Source: Xiphydria camelus (lineage: Eukaryota > Arthropoda > Insecta > Hymenoptera > Xiphydriidae). Taken from it: 64,000 nucleotides of DNA. The position numbers and the translations under genes are program-made. Below the pieces are notes generated by a model, which saw only the letters and a list, made by a program, of their open reading frames with translations, made no database searches and was not told the DNA's origin. Position 1 is the stretch's first letter, and each line of letters opens with the position of its first letter. The DNA lies in the NCBI GenBank assembly GCA_963678675.1, contig OY783194.1:13220972-13284971 (forward strand), given 5' to 3'. Positions 34,231 to 44,688 of this stretch are shown here, in pieces.

Positions 34231-34537
34231 GAGCCACTTCACACGTGCCGGATAAACGCGGCCGGTCCCGGGCCGGCGCCGGGTGGTGGGGATGGTATTC
34301 TATAGGCTAGTATGCATCGTTTCACACGTGCCGGGTGATCCTACCCGGCACCGGGCCGACGGCACCCAAACCGGGTAGTCGCCGGCCACGCCCACCCGAT
34401 ACGGGGTACGGGTGGTACGTAGGATAGTAGCGCAGTGGCGACGGGAAAAAACCGGCTATACATGTGAAGGGTTGTCGCAGCAGACCCGGCGCCGGCCCGG
34501 GACCGGCCGCGTTTATCCGGCACGTGCGAAGCGGCTC
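34231..34537. mobile_element. GC-rich PIF/Harbinger-type MITE
   Basis: 307 bp between TTA duplications (34228-34230, 34538-34540). The TIRs run from GAGCCACTTCACACGTGCCGG into a ~50-bp arm of CCGG/GGCC words. It stands out in GC content from everything around it. Its terminus resembles that of 7752-8585. Confidence 0.85.
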
Positions 34538-34774
34538 TTAGTGAGATCGTCGGATAGTGAGATATCGAGATGGAAAGATAGATTGTAGGTGCGATAGTGA
34601 GTTTTTGAGGAAGGAGGTAGAAAGGTATGGTGTTAGTGAGATACTGAGATAAAAAATTAAGTGACATTGTAGGATAGTACAATAAAAAGTTAGTAATTAG
34701 GCTACTTCATGAACTAAGGATCAGTTAATAGATAGATAGATGGATTGATTGATTAATTAAACATTTGTTGTCGG

Positions 34775-35080
34775 TATATAGCAAATTTGGCATGAATCCG
34801 TCGATTTTCGAAAATCTCGTCCGCCATACTGGATCCGCCATCTTGAATGTTTGAATTTCGACTTCAGGTTCGTGATCAGTGACCAAAAAAACCCCTATAC
34901 CGAATTTGGTTTAAGTCCATTAACTTTTTGAAAATCATGATCTCTGGCTGGTTTATTGCGATTAAATAAAAAATTGATGTGATGGCCAAATTTTGACAAT
35001 TGTTTCGTGATCAGGAGGCAAAATTATTACGGATAACATATATCGCATCAAAAGTATACTCCACTTTTTTTGTGTGACTG
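34775..35080. repeat. Half of a TAA-type MITE
   Basis: Shares GGCATGAATCCGTCGATTTT, the CCGCCAT..TGGATCCGCCAT block and AAAATCATGA with 17670-18436. It ends TTTTTTTGTGTGACTG, a variant terminus also seen at 40733. The other half is missing. Confidence 0.75.
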
Positions 35081-35246
35081 TTTTATCAAAGTAAGGACAA
35101 TGCCATAGGACATCGTTTAAATCCATGGAAGAGAAGTGGCACGTATATTGCTTGGAATTTACCAAATTTTTCCTAAAATGACTGGCTGGGAGAGCATAAT
35201 GATCACACCTCATTCAGCAAAACATAATTATGGCTGCCCTGGTTAA

Positions 35247-36068
35247 CCCTTTCGCTGCTACAGACGTATATATACAGTGTGAGTCAAATGTGTGGAGCAA
35301 TGGGAAAACCAGAAAATTCTGTGGAAAACGCTCGGAAACGTCAATCACTATTTTTTGGGGGAACAATTTTAGTGTATTCGGTTGCTCAAAAATGTGACGT
35401 GTGGTGGCGCTGCAGGCCTTAGGTCGAATTTTTCAAATTGCGTGTGGTATTTTTTATTGCATATTCTGAAAGGTGAGGCTTTTCTGAATATTTTGGTATG
35501 CCATATGTGGGGGGTTGATACATGAATTTTTTGAGAAATTTTGAAAAAACTGATGCGGTTTTAAACCAGCGCGTTTGAAGGTTCCGCTTGCTCCACCTGG
35601 CAGAGTGGCCGAGGAGTGGGGGAAACACCTATTCGCAGAAGAGGGCTAATGCGCAGGGCAACTTCGTCTCTATTGCAGTAGCTGGTGGGAGAAGCAAGCG
35701 GAACCTTCAAACGCGCTGGTTTAAAACCGCATCAGTTTTTTCAAAATTTCTCAAAAAATTCATGTATCAACCCCCCACACATGGCATACCAAAATACTCA
35801 GAAAAGCCTCACCTTTCAGAATATGCAATAAAAAATACCACATGCAATTTGAAAAATTCGACCTAAGGCCTGCAGCGCCACCACACGTCACATTTTTGAG
35901 CAACCGAATACACTAAAATTTTTCCCCCAAAAAATAATGATTGACGTGTCCGAGCGTTTTCCCCAGAATTTTCTGGTTTTCCCATTGCTCCAGACATTTG
36001 ACTCACACTGTATACGCCTAGAACCGCCTGGACAGAGACGTATTTATACGTCTGGAGCAGCGAAAGGA
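35247..36068. mobile_element. piggyBac-type MITE hosting another MITE
   Basis: TTAA at 35243-35246 and 36069-36072. The termini are CCCTTTCGCTGCT on the left and TCCTTTCGCTGCT read inward from the right, with subterminal CAGACGTATA hairpin words. Its own sequence is only about 85 bp; the rest is the nested element at 35275-36010. Confidence 0.8.
35275..36010. mobile_element. TA-flanked palindrome, ~320-bp arms
   Basis: Termini CAGTGTGAGTCAAATGT, TA on both sides (35273-35274, 36011-36012), arms near-perfect through TTTTTTGGGGGAACAATTTT and GAACCTTCAAACGCGCTGG, loop about 35596-35690. No transposase; a mariner-type MITE. Confidence 0.9.
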
Positions 36069-37148
36069 TTAAATGCATAGATGCAAACCAAGGCTTAGAA
36101 GAAGAATTATGGCAAAAATGATTAAAAATTAACTTCTATTCCTAGCAGATAACTCAAGAAAATGAGTAAGAAAAGTATTTAATGCTACTTTGACTGCCAG
36201 AAATAAATCGGTAAGGAAGGTCCTGGGAGAGAATAAAGCTCGAATGGACGACTTGCCGCGCTAATTCATCTGTTTCTTCATTACTTGGAATACCAACATG
36301 ACCAGGTATCCAGTAAATGGCAATGTCAACCCTTCTTACAGATGCTAATCGGAGAAGATTTCTTATCTCAAAGATGATCACCAAAGAGATAATTTTTACA
36401 TTTCTTGAGGAAATGGCCTGGATGGAACTGAGGGAGTCAGAAAAGATATTAGCTCTATTATAATATCGCATCTAAAGATTTCTTCTATAGCAAACTTAAT
36501 TGCCAAAGCCTTAGCGGAGAAGACAGAAGCATGAGAGAAAATTCTGAAAGCGAGATATCCAGCTGGAGATCAGGAGAGGGTATAGACAGACCTACTTATC
36601 GAGACCTTACTTTGAAAACCTCGTAAATGCAATTTCCTTAAATGTGCAGTAGCAAAGAAAAACAGTTTTGTATCATTTGTACTTAATTTTTTTAACAAAT
36701 TTGAATTGTATTATTAATATAAGCATATGAGAACAATTAATTTAACGAATATTATGAAAAAACGGGCTATATTGTTCTTTGCAAAAACATACGAGGTTTT
36801 CATTTTAAATTCGGAAAAGAAATTAAAGTTACGAGGTATTCAGTGAGACTTTTCAAATAAATATACATTTGACTAATAAAAGGTTTATTCTTAATAATGC
36901 ATAAATACAAGCTTAAAATACAAACAAAAATAGACATTATTATATTTAGGTTCTTATACGGAACTATTTTTTTAGGACTAACATTAAGGTTTATTGCATA
37001 CGCTGTGCTAAAAAACTGAAATCTATAATTGTATACAAATCAACGTAGTGCAATAATTAATGTTTATTTAAATTTTAATTGGTCATAAAAACTATGAAAA
37101 TCAGGTAGCAGAGAGCTCTTTAATTCCTGCAAATTATCAAATTTCTCT

Positions 37149-37308
37149 GGGCCCCTATTCTCGAATGTCGTGCGAGAATTGTCGTATACGAATCTTTAGT
37201 TGTAACCAATGTGAAATAGTGGACCGAATGGAATAGCTGAAACGAGATTGGTGAGATTCAAAAATTCGTATACGAAAGTTTCTCGCATGAGCTCGAGAAT
37301 AGGGGCCC
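37149..37308. repeat. 160-bp MITE with GGGCCCCTATTCTCGA ends
   Basis: Terminal GGGCCCCTATTCTCGA and its exact inverse. The next ~40 bp are also paired (TCGTATACGAA words). It lies within the 36605-39055 element. Confidence 0.88.
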
Positions 37309-38414
37309 TGGTGATTTTTTTGGCTCAGAATACAAATTTGGCAAGGAGTTATTGGAAACTGGCTCAACATTTTTATTGAAACGTTTGTTTAACAAACTCC
37401 ATTTGTCAGTGTGACTCAATTTTATAAATATTTCCTTGATTGGTGTATATTTAATAGCCTTTGAATCATTAACAAGTGGGTCTCCTGTGAGCGAGGATTT
37501 TCACTTATATCTAATGTATCATCGTTTCTAACTCCTTCAATGCTATCTTTGCTTGGGTTGTAGTCAGGATCTTTATCATTGTTGCTGTTGGTATCACTGT
37601 CTTCTATATTTTCAATTTCTTCATTCCCATCGTTTTTGTCCATATCTTCGATCGCTAAAGTACTGAACTGTTTTTCGTTTTCTTTATATGTAATTTTCTG
37701 AGTTTGCCTTCATATTATGCGAGTTAACAATGTCGAGTCATTAGCAGGTAATAGAGGCAATAGTTCGTCATCAAACGGTACAATTAAAACATCGTCATTA
37801 GTACTAGCTACTGTTTCGTCAGTTAATTGCTTGGAATCTAGAGTACTGTTATTATTAGCACAGTACTTACAATTAGTAGGTAGCTGTGTGCAAGTTTCAT
37901 TTTGATCAATTGTGATACATACTTCTTTCAGGATTTTCTAAGCTCTGTGGCAGCAACTGAAATATTTTTTTCGAACGAGAGCTCATTTGCCTGCAAAATG
38001 AAAATCAGTGCTAGTAAAACGATGTACTTTAAAATGTATACAAAAACTATACTCCGAAATATTATAGTGGCATGCGAGTCACTGACATTAATTTCGATCA
38101 CTGGGCATAGTAAAACTGTTCATTATTTTAACAATTTTATTATTACATCAGTGTGTAACAACCATTAACATACAAAAAATTAAGAAAACCACTTACCCTA
38201 CTCTTAATTATTTCACCAAATGTAACAAAATACTTCACACGACGTGCAACCCGTTAGGGGTTAATATGTTACAACTGAAACTTACGAGGTTTTCAGTTAC
38301 GATTGTCAAACGTTTAACTTACGAGGTATTCAAATTGCCCTACAGATGGCACAATATGGAAAATTAACATACGAGGTTTTAACAGAACGTGAAATATAAC
38401 GTCTTTTATATATA

Positions 38415-38989
38415 CCGGGTGTTCGGAAAAAACACCGACACAGAAATAGGCGTGATAGGTTACGTCATTACAAGTATTTTGGTATAAGGGACCTATACCC
38501 GCAAGCGCCCCCCCTTCTGGAGATATCAACTTTTCAAGTTTATAACGACCGAGGTTGATCAAAGTAGAATAATATTGAGTTTTTTGTCTACCTGTACAAT
38601 TGAAAAACAAATGAAAACTCCTTGTATCCGCATCATCTTCGAAAAGTACAAGGACTTGAGCCAAGCGGTTATCCCTTCCGCAAGCAGTTTGCGCAGTGGC
38701 ACATCTATCCAGAATCGTTTCCGATGTTGCATGGACATGAGTGGCCGTCATTTTGAGTATTTGCTGTAGTACATTGTTTTTGTATCTCGTAAAATTAAAT
38801 ATTCGTTACCATCTTGATACGTTTCTAAAAATATTATTCTACTTTGATCAACCTCGGTCGTTATAAACTTGAAAAGTTGATATCTCCAGAAGGGGACGCT
38901 TGCGGGTATAGGTCCCTTATATCAAAATACTTGTAATGACGTAACCTATCACCCCTATTTCTGTGTCGGTGTTTTTTCCGAACACCCTG
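38415..38989 (+). mobile_element. mariner-type deletion derivative
   Basis: TA flanks (38413-38414, 38990-38991). The termini CCGGGTGTTCGG (left) and CAGGGTGTTCGG (right, read inward) continue as ~160-bp arms. Between the arms is the 3' end of a transposase ORF. Confidence 0.85.
38640..38769 (+). pseudogene. Transposase C-terminal remnant
   Basis: The last ~40 codons only, ending RFRCCMDMSGRHFEYLL then stop. This resembles the C-terminus of mariner-like transposases (a short Arg/Cys block, Gly, HFE(Y/H)LL). The upstream catalytic region is deleted, leaving this tail between the TIR arms of 38415-38989. Confidence 0.6.
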
Positions 38990-39838
38990 TATATGTAGTT
39001 ACGCATAAAACTCAATTTTGTAAAAAATTGCACTTACGAGGTTTTTAAAGTAAGGTATCGTTATATACCCTCATTTTGCTTTCAACCGTCGGTAAAAATA
39101 AAGGGAATATCGCTAGAGGAATCCTGAAACATATTTAGAAATGAGCTTGCTGGAGAAGAAGACTTCTGGATAACGTTACTCATAGAGGTAATAGTTAAAG
39201 GAAGGAAAAGGTGATAATTAAAGATAAGGCGAAAATTAACGAGATATCTGATGTTTGTAAAAAACGGCGATACTGAAGCATCAAGAAAAGGCCCGATACA
39301 AAATAAAAAGTGTTCTTGGACAACATGCGGTGCGGAGCAAATGAATAATATGGAGTGAGTATAATTTCTCAATAACGGGATGTGAATTAATAGAGAAAGT
39401 TTTAAGAATATATTTTTTTGCAAGAAGGAAAAAATCTCATTTTAAGAGAAGAAATTTTTACCTCAGCCAAAATAACATTTGCCGGTGTAGAATTAAAAAA
39501 TTCAAGAACCCATCTAAGTACCCTGAATTGAATATTCTCTAAGAGCTTCAAGAAGCGAAGAGTTTCCCAAAAAGAAAATTTGATTTCCATATTAAATCTG
39601 TAATCTAATTAGTTGTTTATAAAGAAGAATCAACATTCAAGGATTAGCCTCCCACCAGATGGTCATTAAGAATTTAATAATATTTATAGATCGATTACAT
39701 TATTTGTAAATGATGGATTTGAAATGAGGTTTCTAGAGTACCTACCTATCTTAAAGTCTAGAATGACTCTAATAGGCTTCACAGTTCAGATGAATGCAAA
39801 ACTCCTCCAGCTTGAACCTATTTCTAGAAAAGAATTTA

Positions 39839-39985
39839 AAAATTCGATGTAAAAATTGAAGGGTGGAGAGGGCAGATATTTTTCGTGTAAAGAGACACGG
39901 GTGCCCGCGACATCAGCGCTGTCGTTTCTGAGCGCGAAACTAACACTTGAACGAACATGCCGCGAGACACTACCGTGTCTCTTGA
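39839..39985 (+). repeat. Dispersed repeat, copy 2
   Basis: Counterpart of 836-975, same orientation, inserted in the LINE relic. Confidence 0.7.
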
Positions 39986-40237
39986 TTTGGATTTTGAAGG
40001 AAAGAGAGCAAGTGATTTGTTCTTCAAGAAAGAATAAATCTTAAGGAGAATTGGTTTAAAAACTTTTAATTAGGTATCGATGTCATTGGATTTGCAAAAA
40101 ATAGTGACATCATTAGGAAACATCAGAATCTCACAAGGAGGAAAAATTATTTTCGATAAATTCTTAATATAAAGAGAGAATAGAGTAGGACTGATGATGC
40201 AACCCTGTTGTACCTCTCTGTACAACTATTGAGGGCC

Positions 40238-40625
40238 AATTGGACGTCGTTATGCATAACTTGACTAAGCGCCATTTCAATGAATTGAGGAAAATGACTT
40301 TTAGTTTTATGCTCTCCGGAAAAAAAAACTATTCATCAGTTGGAGTTCCTTTTTTATATGGACATCAAAAGTACTAACAAGAAGAAATTAGTTGACCAGG
40401 TGACTAAAACCCGTCTGAAATTGGCGATTGGTCATGTAATACGTAATTCCAAGAAGTAAATGGAGAATTTGGCAGTTAGCGTTTTTGATCATTTAAAAAA
40501 ATAAAGGTTTTTATGAGCCCATTATTTTTTTATAATGAGATTACGTTTATAGACACTAGATAGTGATATTATCTCCAAATTGGCGATTTGGCCCTTAGTC
40601 AAGTTATGCATAATGATGTCCAATT
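40238..40625. repeat. MITE with AATTGGAC ends
   Basis: Left AATTGGACGTCGTTATGCAT and right AATTGGACATCATTATGCAT (read inward), followed by AACTTGACTAAG in both. It sits next to the RT end of the LINE relic. Confidence 0.8.
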
Positions 40626-40730
40626 AAAACTTTATTTATATTTAAAAGAAAAGGGATTTGGATGACATAAAATTCTGGACTTTACATAGGTTATGAGGCA
40701 AGCAAAAATCCCTGAGATAAAAAAAACACA

Positions 40731-41033
40731 CACAGTCACACAAAAAAAAAGTGGGGTATACTTTTGATGCGATATATGTTATCCGTAGTAATTTTGCCTC
40801 CTGATCACGAATCAGGTATCAAAATTTGGCCATCACTTCACAATTTTTTTCTAACCTCAAAAAACTGTGCACAGTCACATACAAAAAATAGAGGTATACT
40901 TTTGATGTGATATATGTTATCCGTACTAATTTTGCTTCCTGATCACGAATCCTGTGTCAAAATTAGGCCATCACATCACTTTTTTTTTAATCTCAAAAAA
41001 CCAGTCAGAGATCATGATTTTCAAAAAGTTAAT
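40731..41033. repeat. Tandemly duplicated MITE terminus
   Basis: Two direct copies (about 40733-40865 and 40867-41000), each starting CACAGTCACA and containing TATACTTTTGAT, GATATATGTTATCCGTA, CCTGATCACGAATC and GGCCATCAC. They belong with 34775-35080 in the TAA-type family. Confidence 0.75.
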
Positions 41034-41407
41034 CTACAAACAATATCCAGACTGCTCTAGAAAGAGTTTCATCATTTGTCAAAAGTGTGAAATATATCTG
41101 TGTCTGAATAAAGATAGAAATTGTTTCTTGAAGTGCCATACCGAATAAGACCACATACCTATACATATAGCTTGTCTTAACTGCATAGTGTGCCATGTAT
41201 GGCACATTAGGCTTTTCTCGAAAATAAATATTAATTTTTGCAAAAAATAGTCTTTTAGTGTTATTTTCCTCTATAAAAAGTCAAAATTAAACTACAGAAT
41301 TTTTCTTTTGGAAATATAAAAAATCATGCAGTAAGGGGTTAACAACATAAACAAAGGCCCGAAATATTTTATCGGGATATTTTATGATCACGTACAGAAA
41401 TATTATA

Positions 41408-41620
41408 TTAGGTGTACAACTTTGCTTCCGCCGTTTTTGATTCCTGGATCGCTTCAAAAGATGGCCAGTTTTTTCAACGCGGGATTCGTACGCTGTCCGA
41501 AAGATGGGAGAAAGTAGTGGCCAGCGATGGACAATACTTTGAATTATAAATGTATAACCAATTTTTTACAATGAAGCCTCAAATTTCGAAAAAACGGCGG
41601 AAGCAAGGTTGTACACCTAA
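41408..41620 (+). mobile_element. mariner deletion derivative with transposase tail
   Basis: 213 bp, TIRs TTAGGTGTACAACYTTGCTT, TA on both sides (41406-41407, 41621-41622). Between them a plus-strand stretch (about 41436-41549) reads as the last ~37 codons of a mariner transposase: SWIASKDGQFF, RTLSERWEK, ASDGQYFEL then stop. One stop codon lies within (about 41516). Everything upstream in the gene is gone. Confidence 0.9.
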
Positions 41621-41805
41621 TATGTTAGATTTTTGTTGCACTCTTGTCTATGTATTGCTATTTAGGATCATCCACGAGGAATAATAGCCTCGTTTGTTTT
41701 TACATTTTTGGAGCCTGTAGTGTGTCCTAGGTTATGTTCTCGATTAATACGATACTAAATGATAGCAGGGAAACTAAAAATTCCTGGTGAATTTTGGAAA
41801 CAAGT

Positions 41806-42122
41806 TCTAGCGTTTTGCTGTCTAAATGAAAGCAAAAATGACGACTGAATGAAGTTTTTCCCTATCAGGTGACTATAGCTAATGCGCTATCTACTTTTAT
41901 TTTCGCATTATTACGGAAATCGTAAATTCCAGGAAATTAGTACTAACAGACATGCAGAAACGGTGGCCATGCTTATAACTGTCTGTTAATATAATTTCAT
42001 AATTTTGCGATTTTCGCGCTAATATAAAAATAAAAGTAGATGGCGTACTAGCTATAGTCACTTTATGCATGAAATACTTCTTTCCGACATCATTTTCGCT
42101 TTTATTTAGACAAAACACTAGA
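41806..42122. repeat. Foldback MITE with TCTAG ends
   Basis: TCTAGCGTTTTGCTGTCTAA on the left pairs with an inverse ending at 42122; arms of ~100 bp share GACTATAGCT and TCTACTTTTATTTT words. No gene inside. Confidence 0.8.
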
Positions 42123-42363
42123 ATTTATTTAGTATTTTTCAGGTATTATATTTTATCATTTCTAGGAATCTTTTGATCTTTATCGAGATTCGAGCTAGCT
42201 TAATGTATGTAATTATTTTTAACGCCGCAGAGGAGTAAAATAATACTGGTGCCCTCTGCGCTTACCTTGATAACTTTGGTCCTGATTGCACGCCAGTTAC
42301 CCTTTGTATAACAATAAGCGGAAACAAATGCTATCATTCAAATAGCCAATTGGGATGGCCCAC

Positions 42364-43351
42364 TGTGGCAGATGATAAAGTAGCCCAGAGGGCGCTTCCG
42401 TATTTGAGACTAGAGAGATCACCTTCTAGAATATACCGCATGTCCTATGGCCAACCGCGCAGGTGAGCTGCGACCTGAATTCTTGACTTCGGCAGTATTT
42501 ATGGTACAGTTAGAGTGGGCTTCAGACGAGTGCGCTACATAAGAACGAAAAGTGTCGACTGCTCTTCTAATAGCTGTCAATTCGGGAGATCGAAGCGTTT
42601 CGTGTAACCTCAAAATCGTAAAGTTTTGAATTAGTAGTGAATAATTTGTAGAAGTGATGAGAAATAATCATAAATAATCTTCCGAATTGACAGCCATCGG
42701 GAAATCAGACGACGCTTTTCGCTCTTACGCTGCGTTCTTACGAAAAGTGTGAAACGTCTGATCTCCCGATGGCTATCAATTCGGGAGATCGAAGTCTAAA
42801 CTCGAAATCGTGAATCTTTGAATAAATGGTAAGTAATGTTCAGAAGTGAGAGTTAACAATCATTCGGGTTTTTTCGATGTCCAACCGAATTACACGCCTC
42901 ATGTGTGTGTGTATGTGTGCCTATTTGTTTCAGAAATTATTTCCGCGCTAGCACCGCGCGTGTCTAGGAAGTAGTTTTACGAAGTGGCGTGAGCGATACC
43001 TAAGGTGTCAATTCGGAAGATTATTTATGATTATTTCTCATCACTTCTACAAATTATTCACTACTAATTCAAAACTTTACGATTTTAAGGTTACACGAAA
43101 CGTTTCGATCTCCCGAATTGACAGCTATTAGAAGAGCAGTCGACACTTTTCGTTCTTATGCAGCGCACCCGTCTGAAGCCCATTCTAACTGTACCATAAA
43201 TACTGCCGAAGTCAAGAATTCAGGTCGCAGCTCACCTGCGCGGTTGGCCATAGGACATGCGGTATAAGCACGAAGCATGTGTCATATAAAATGCAATCTT
43301 TTATTAAAGTACTAATAGATATCACTTTTACTAATGACGCAAGTTGTCACA
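42364..43351 (+). repeat. Left LTR of retrotransposon 1 (split)
   Basis: LTR pieces 42364-42435 and 43263-43351 surround a palindromic element at a TATA site. They match 47523-47594 plus 56163-56268, apart from a few substitutions and a short indel. Confidence 0.9.
42436..43262. mobile_element. Palindromic TIR element in the left LTR
   Basis: 827 bp, ends CCGCATGTCCTATGGCCAAC, TATA on both sides (42432-42435, 43263-43266). Long arms carry GCTGTCAATTCGGGAGATCG and AACGAAAAGTGTCGAC, words shared with the foldback at 2831-3188. The centre has a further inverted pair of the same words. No coding sequence. Confidence 0.88.
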
Positions 43352-43516
43352 TGGTGTCAGAAGTAAAGCTAGTGTCTTACCAATATAAGGAAGACTGAAG
43401 AAAATAGATGAGAAGTGGAGAAGACGACATTTTTTATAGACGCTAACGGTAAAGAAAACGTGGGTTATTAGTACGAGCTCCCACCAGAGAGTATTATTAA
43501 TAGTGTTGACAATATA

Positions 43517-44500
43517 ATGATGTCGAAAATTGGACTCGATGGGTCACTAAGACCACCGCCGCCCTTTGATATCGAAGGATCAAGTGATTTGCATATATTA
43601 TGGAAGAGCTGGAAACGTAGTTTTACGAATTATCTTGAGGCCGCCAGATTGAACGACAAGACAGTGACTGACAAAAGACGCGTCGCTATTTTGACGAATT
43701 TATTGGGAGAGGATGCTTCAGAGATCTTTGATACATTTGTGTTTGCTGAAGGCGAGAAGGAGGATGTTTTGAATGACGTGTTCAAAAAGTTCGAGGACTA
43801 TTGCTTACCTAAAGTGAATCAGACAGTTGAAAGATTTAATTTTTTTCAAATTACTCAGAAGGAGGGCGAACGTTTTGATACATTTTTGACCACATTACGA
43901 ACAGCTGCAGCGACGTGTGAATTTAGACCGCAGAAAGAAAGTTTGACTCGTGACAGAGTTATTTGTGGTATCAGAGATGCAGTTTTACAAAGAAGACTGT
44001 TGAGAGAAACGGATATTACGTTACAAAAGCCATTGAGATGTGTAGGGTAAATGAGATCAGCGAGAGACAAGTCAAAATAATTCAAGAAACAGTTAAAGTA
44101 AACGCAGTTAAAAACAATTGGAAACCAAAAAAAATACTGAAGAAGAGCGAGCTCAGTATACAGCGGTACAAAGTAAAAAAAATGGAGTGCAGATTTTGTG
44201 GATATACACATTTACCAAGGAAATGTCCGGCATATGGACAAACGTGCAATGCTTGCAAGGGTTTAAATCATTTATCAAAAATATGTAAGAAAAATTGCAT
44301 ACATGAAGTAACAGAAATGCCACCTGATCCACACAATCTGACTGCGTCGACTGATGAAGATGATTTTGAGGTTGATAAGTTTTTTGTATCTGAAGTTTTA
44401 AAAACCAAGAAAAGAAACGAAAAATCGTGGTTTGTGGATGTCAAAATTAAAGGAAACAGTGTAGAATTTAAGTTAGACACTCTGGACCAGAAGTAAACAT
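43517..44500 (+). pseudogene. Retrotransposon 1 gag and protease start
   Basis: Gag-like frame from 43517 (starts MMSKIGLDGSLRPPPP) with typical helical capsid-region residues (LWKSWKRSF, FNFFQITQKEGERFDTFL). It stops at 44050 by frameshift and continues in another frame to 44496, with a Cys/His nucleocapsid-type cluster (CRFCGYTHLPRKC). The protease Asp-Thr/Ser-Gly site near 44475 is broken by a frameshift. Confidence 0.85.
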
Positions 44501-44688
44501 TATCACTAAACAAATAGTGAATGATTTAAAGGCTGATATGTGGGGGAAACAAAGGCACTGTTGACCTCGTATGGGGAATTTACATTGAAGCCTGTTGGTG
44601 AGGTGGATCTACTTTGCGAACGAGATCACGAAACTAAGAAAACATTGATTTATTTATAGTTGTTGATGTTGATTCAGTCGAAGGATGT

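Larger units (their letters stand above)
36605..39055. mobile_element. hAT-like element with TACGAGGT subterminal motifs
   Basis: TIRs CCTTACTTTGAAAACCTCGT (left) and CCTTACTTTAAAAACCTCGT (right, read inward). The flanking 8-mers TATCGAGA and TATCGTTA agree at 6 of 8 positions, as in a decayed hAT duplication. Seven copies of TACGAGGTWTT or its inverse occur near the ends (36615, 36790, 36830, 38283, 38320, 38370, 39035). Inside, minus-strand frames about 37900-37690 and 37643-37422 read as an acidic, Asn/Asp-rich protein fragment with a short Cys motif; I cannot name it. Two MITEs are nested inside. Confidence 0.7.
36120..40235 (-). pseudogene. Jockey/LOA-type LINE relic, split by insertions
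   Basis: Read on the minus strand: an RT block near 40220-40060 (QQGCIISPTLFSLYI; the catalytic box reads F-x-N-D instead of Y-x-D-D), then downstream pol sequence (FRVLRWVLEFFNSTPANVIL, 39402-39590) and FIFTDG at about 39080, which opens an RNase H domain. The RNase H continues after the 36605-39055 insertion with SVFSAKALAIKFAIEEI and, in 36154-36471, FSDSLSSIQAI and YWIPGHVGIPSNEETDELAR. Repeat 39839-39985 and MITE 40238-40625 also interrupt or bound it. There are many stops. No poly(A) tail or 5' end was identified. Confidence 0.8.

Noticed and set aside
35596..35690. tRNA-like GGCAGAGTGGCCGAGG at the palindrome centre
   Set aside because: Resembles the start of a type II tRNA, but no B box or acceptor pairing follows.
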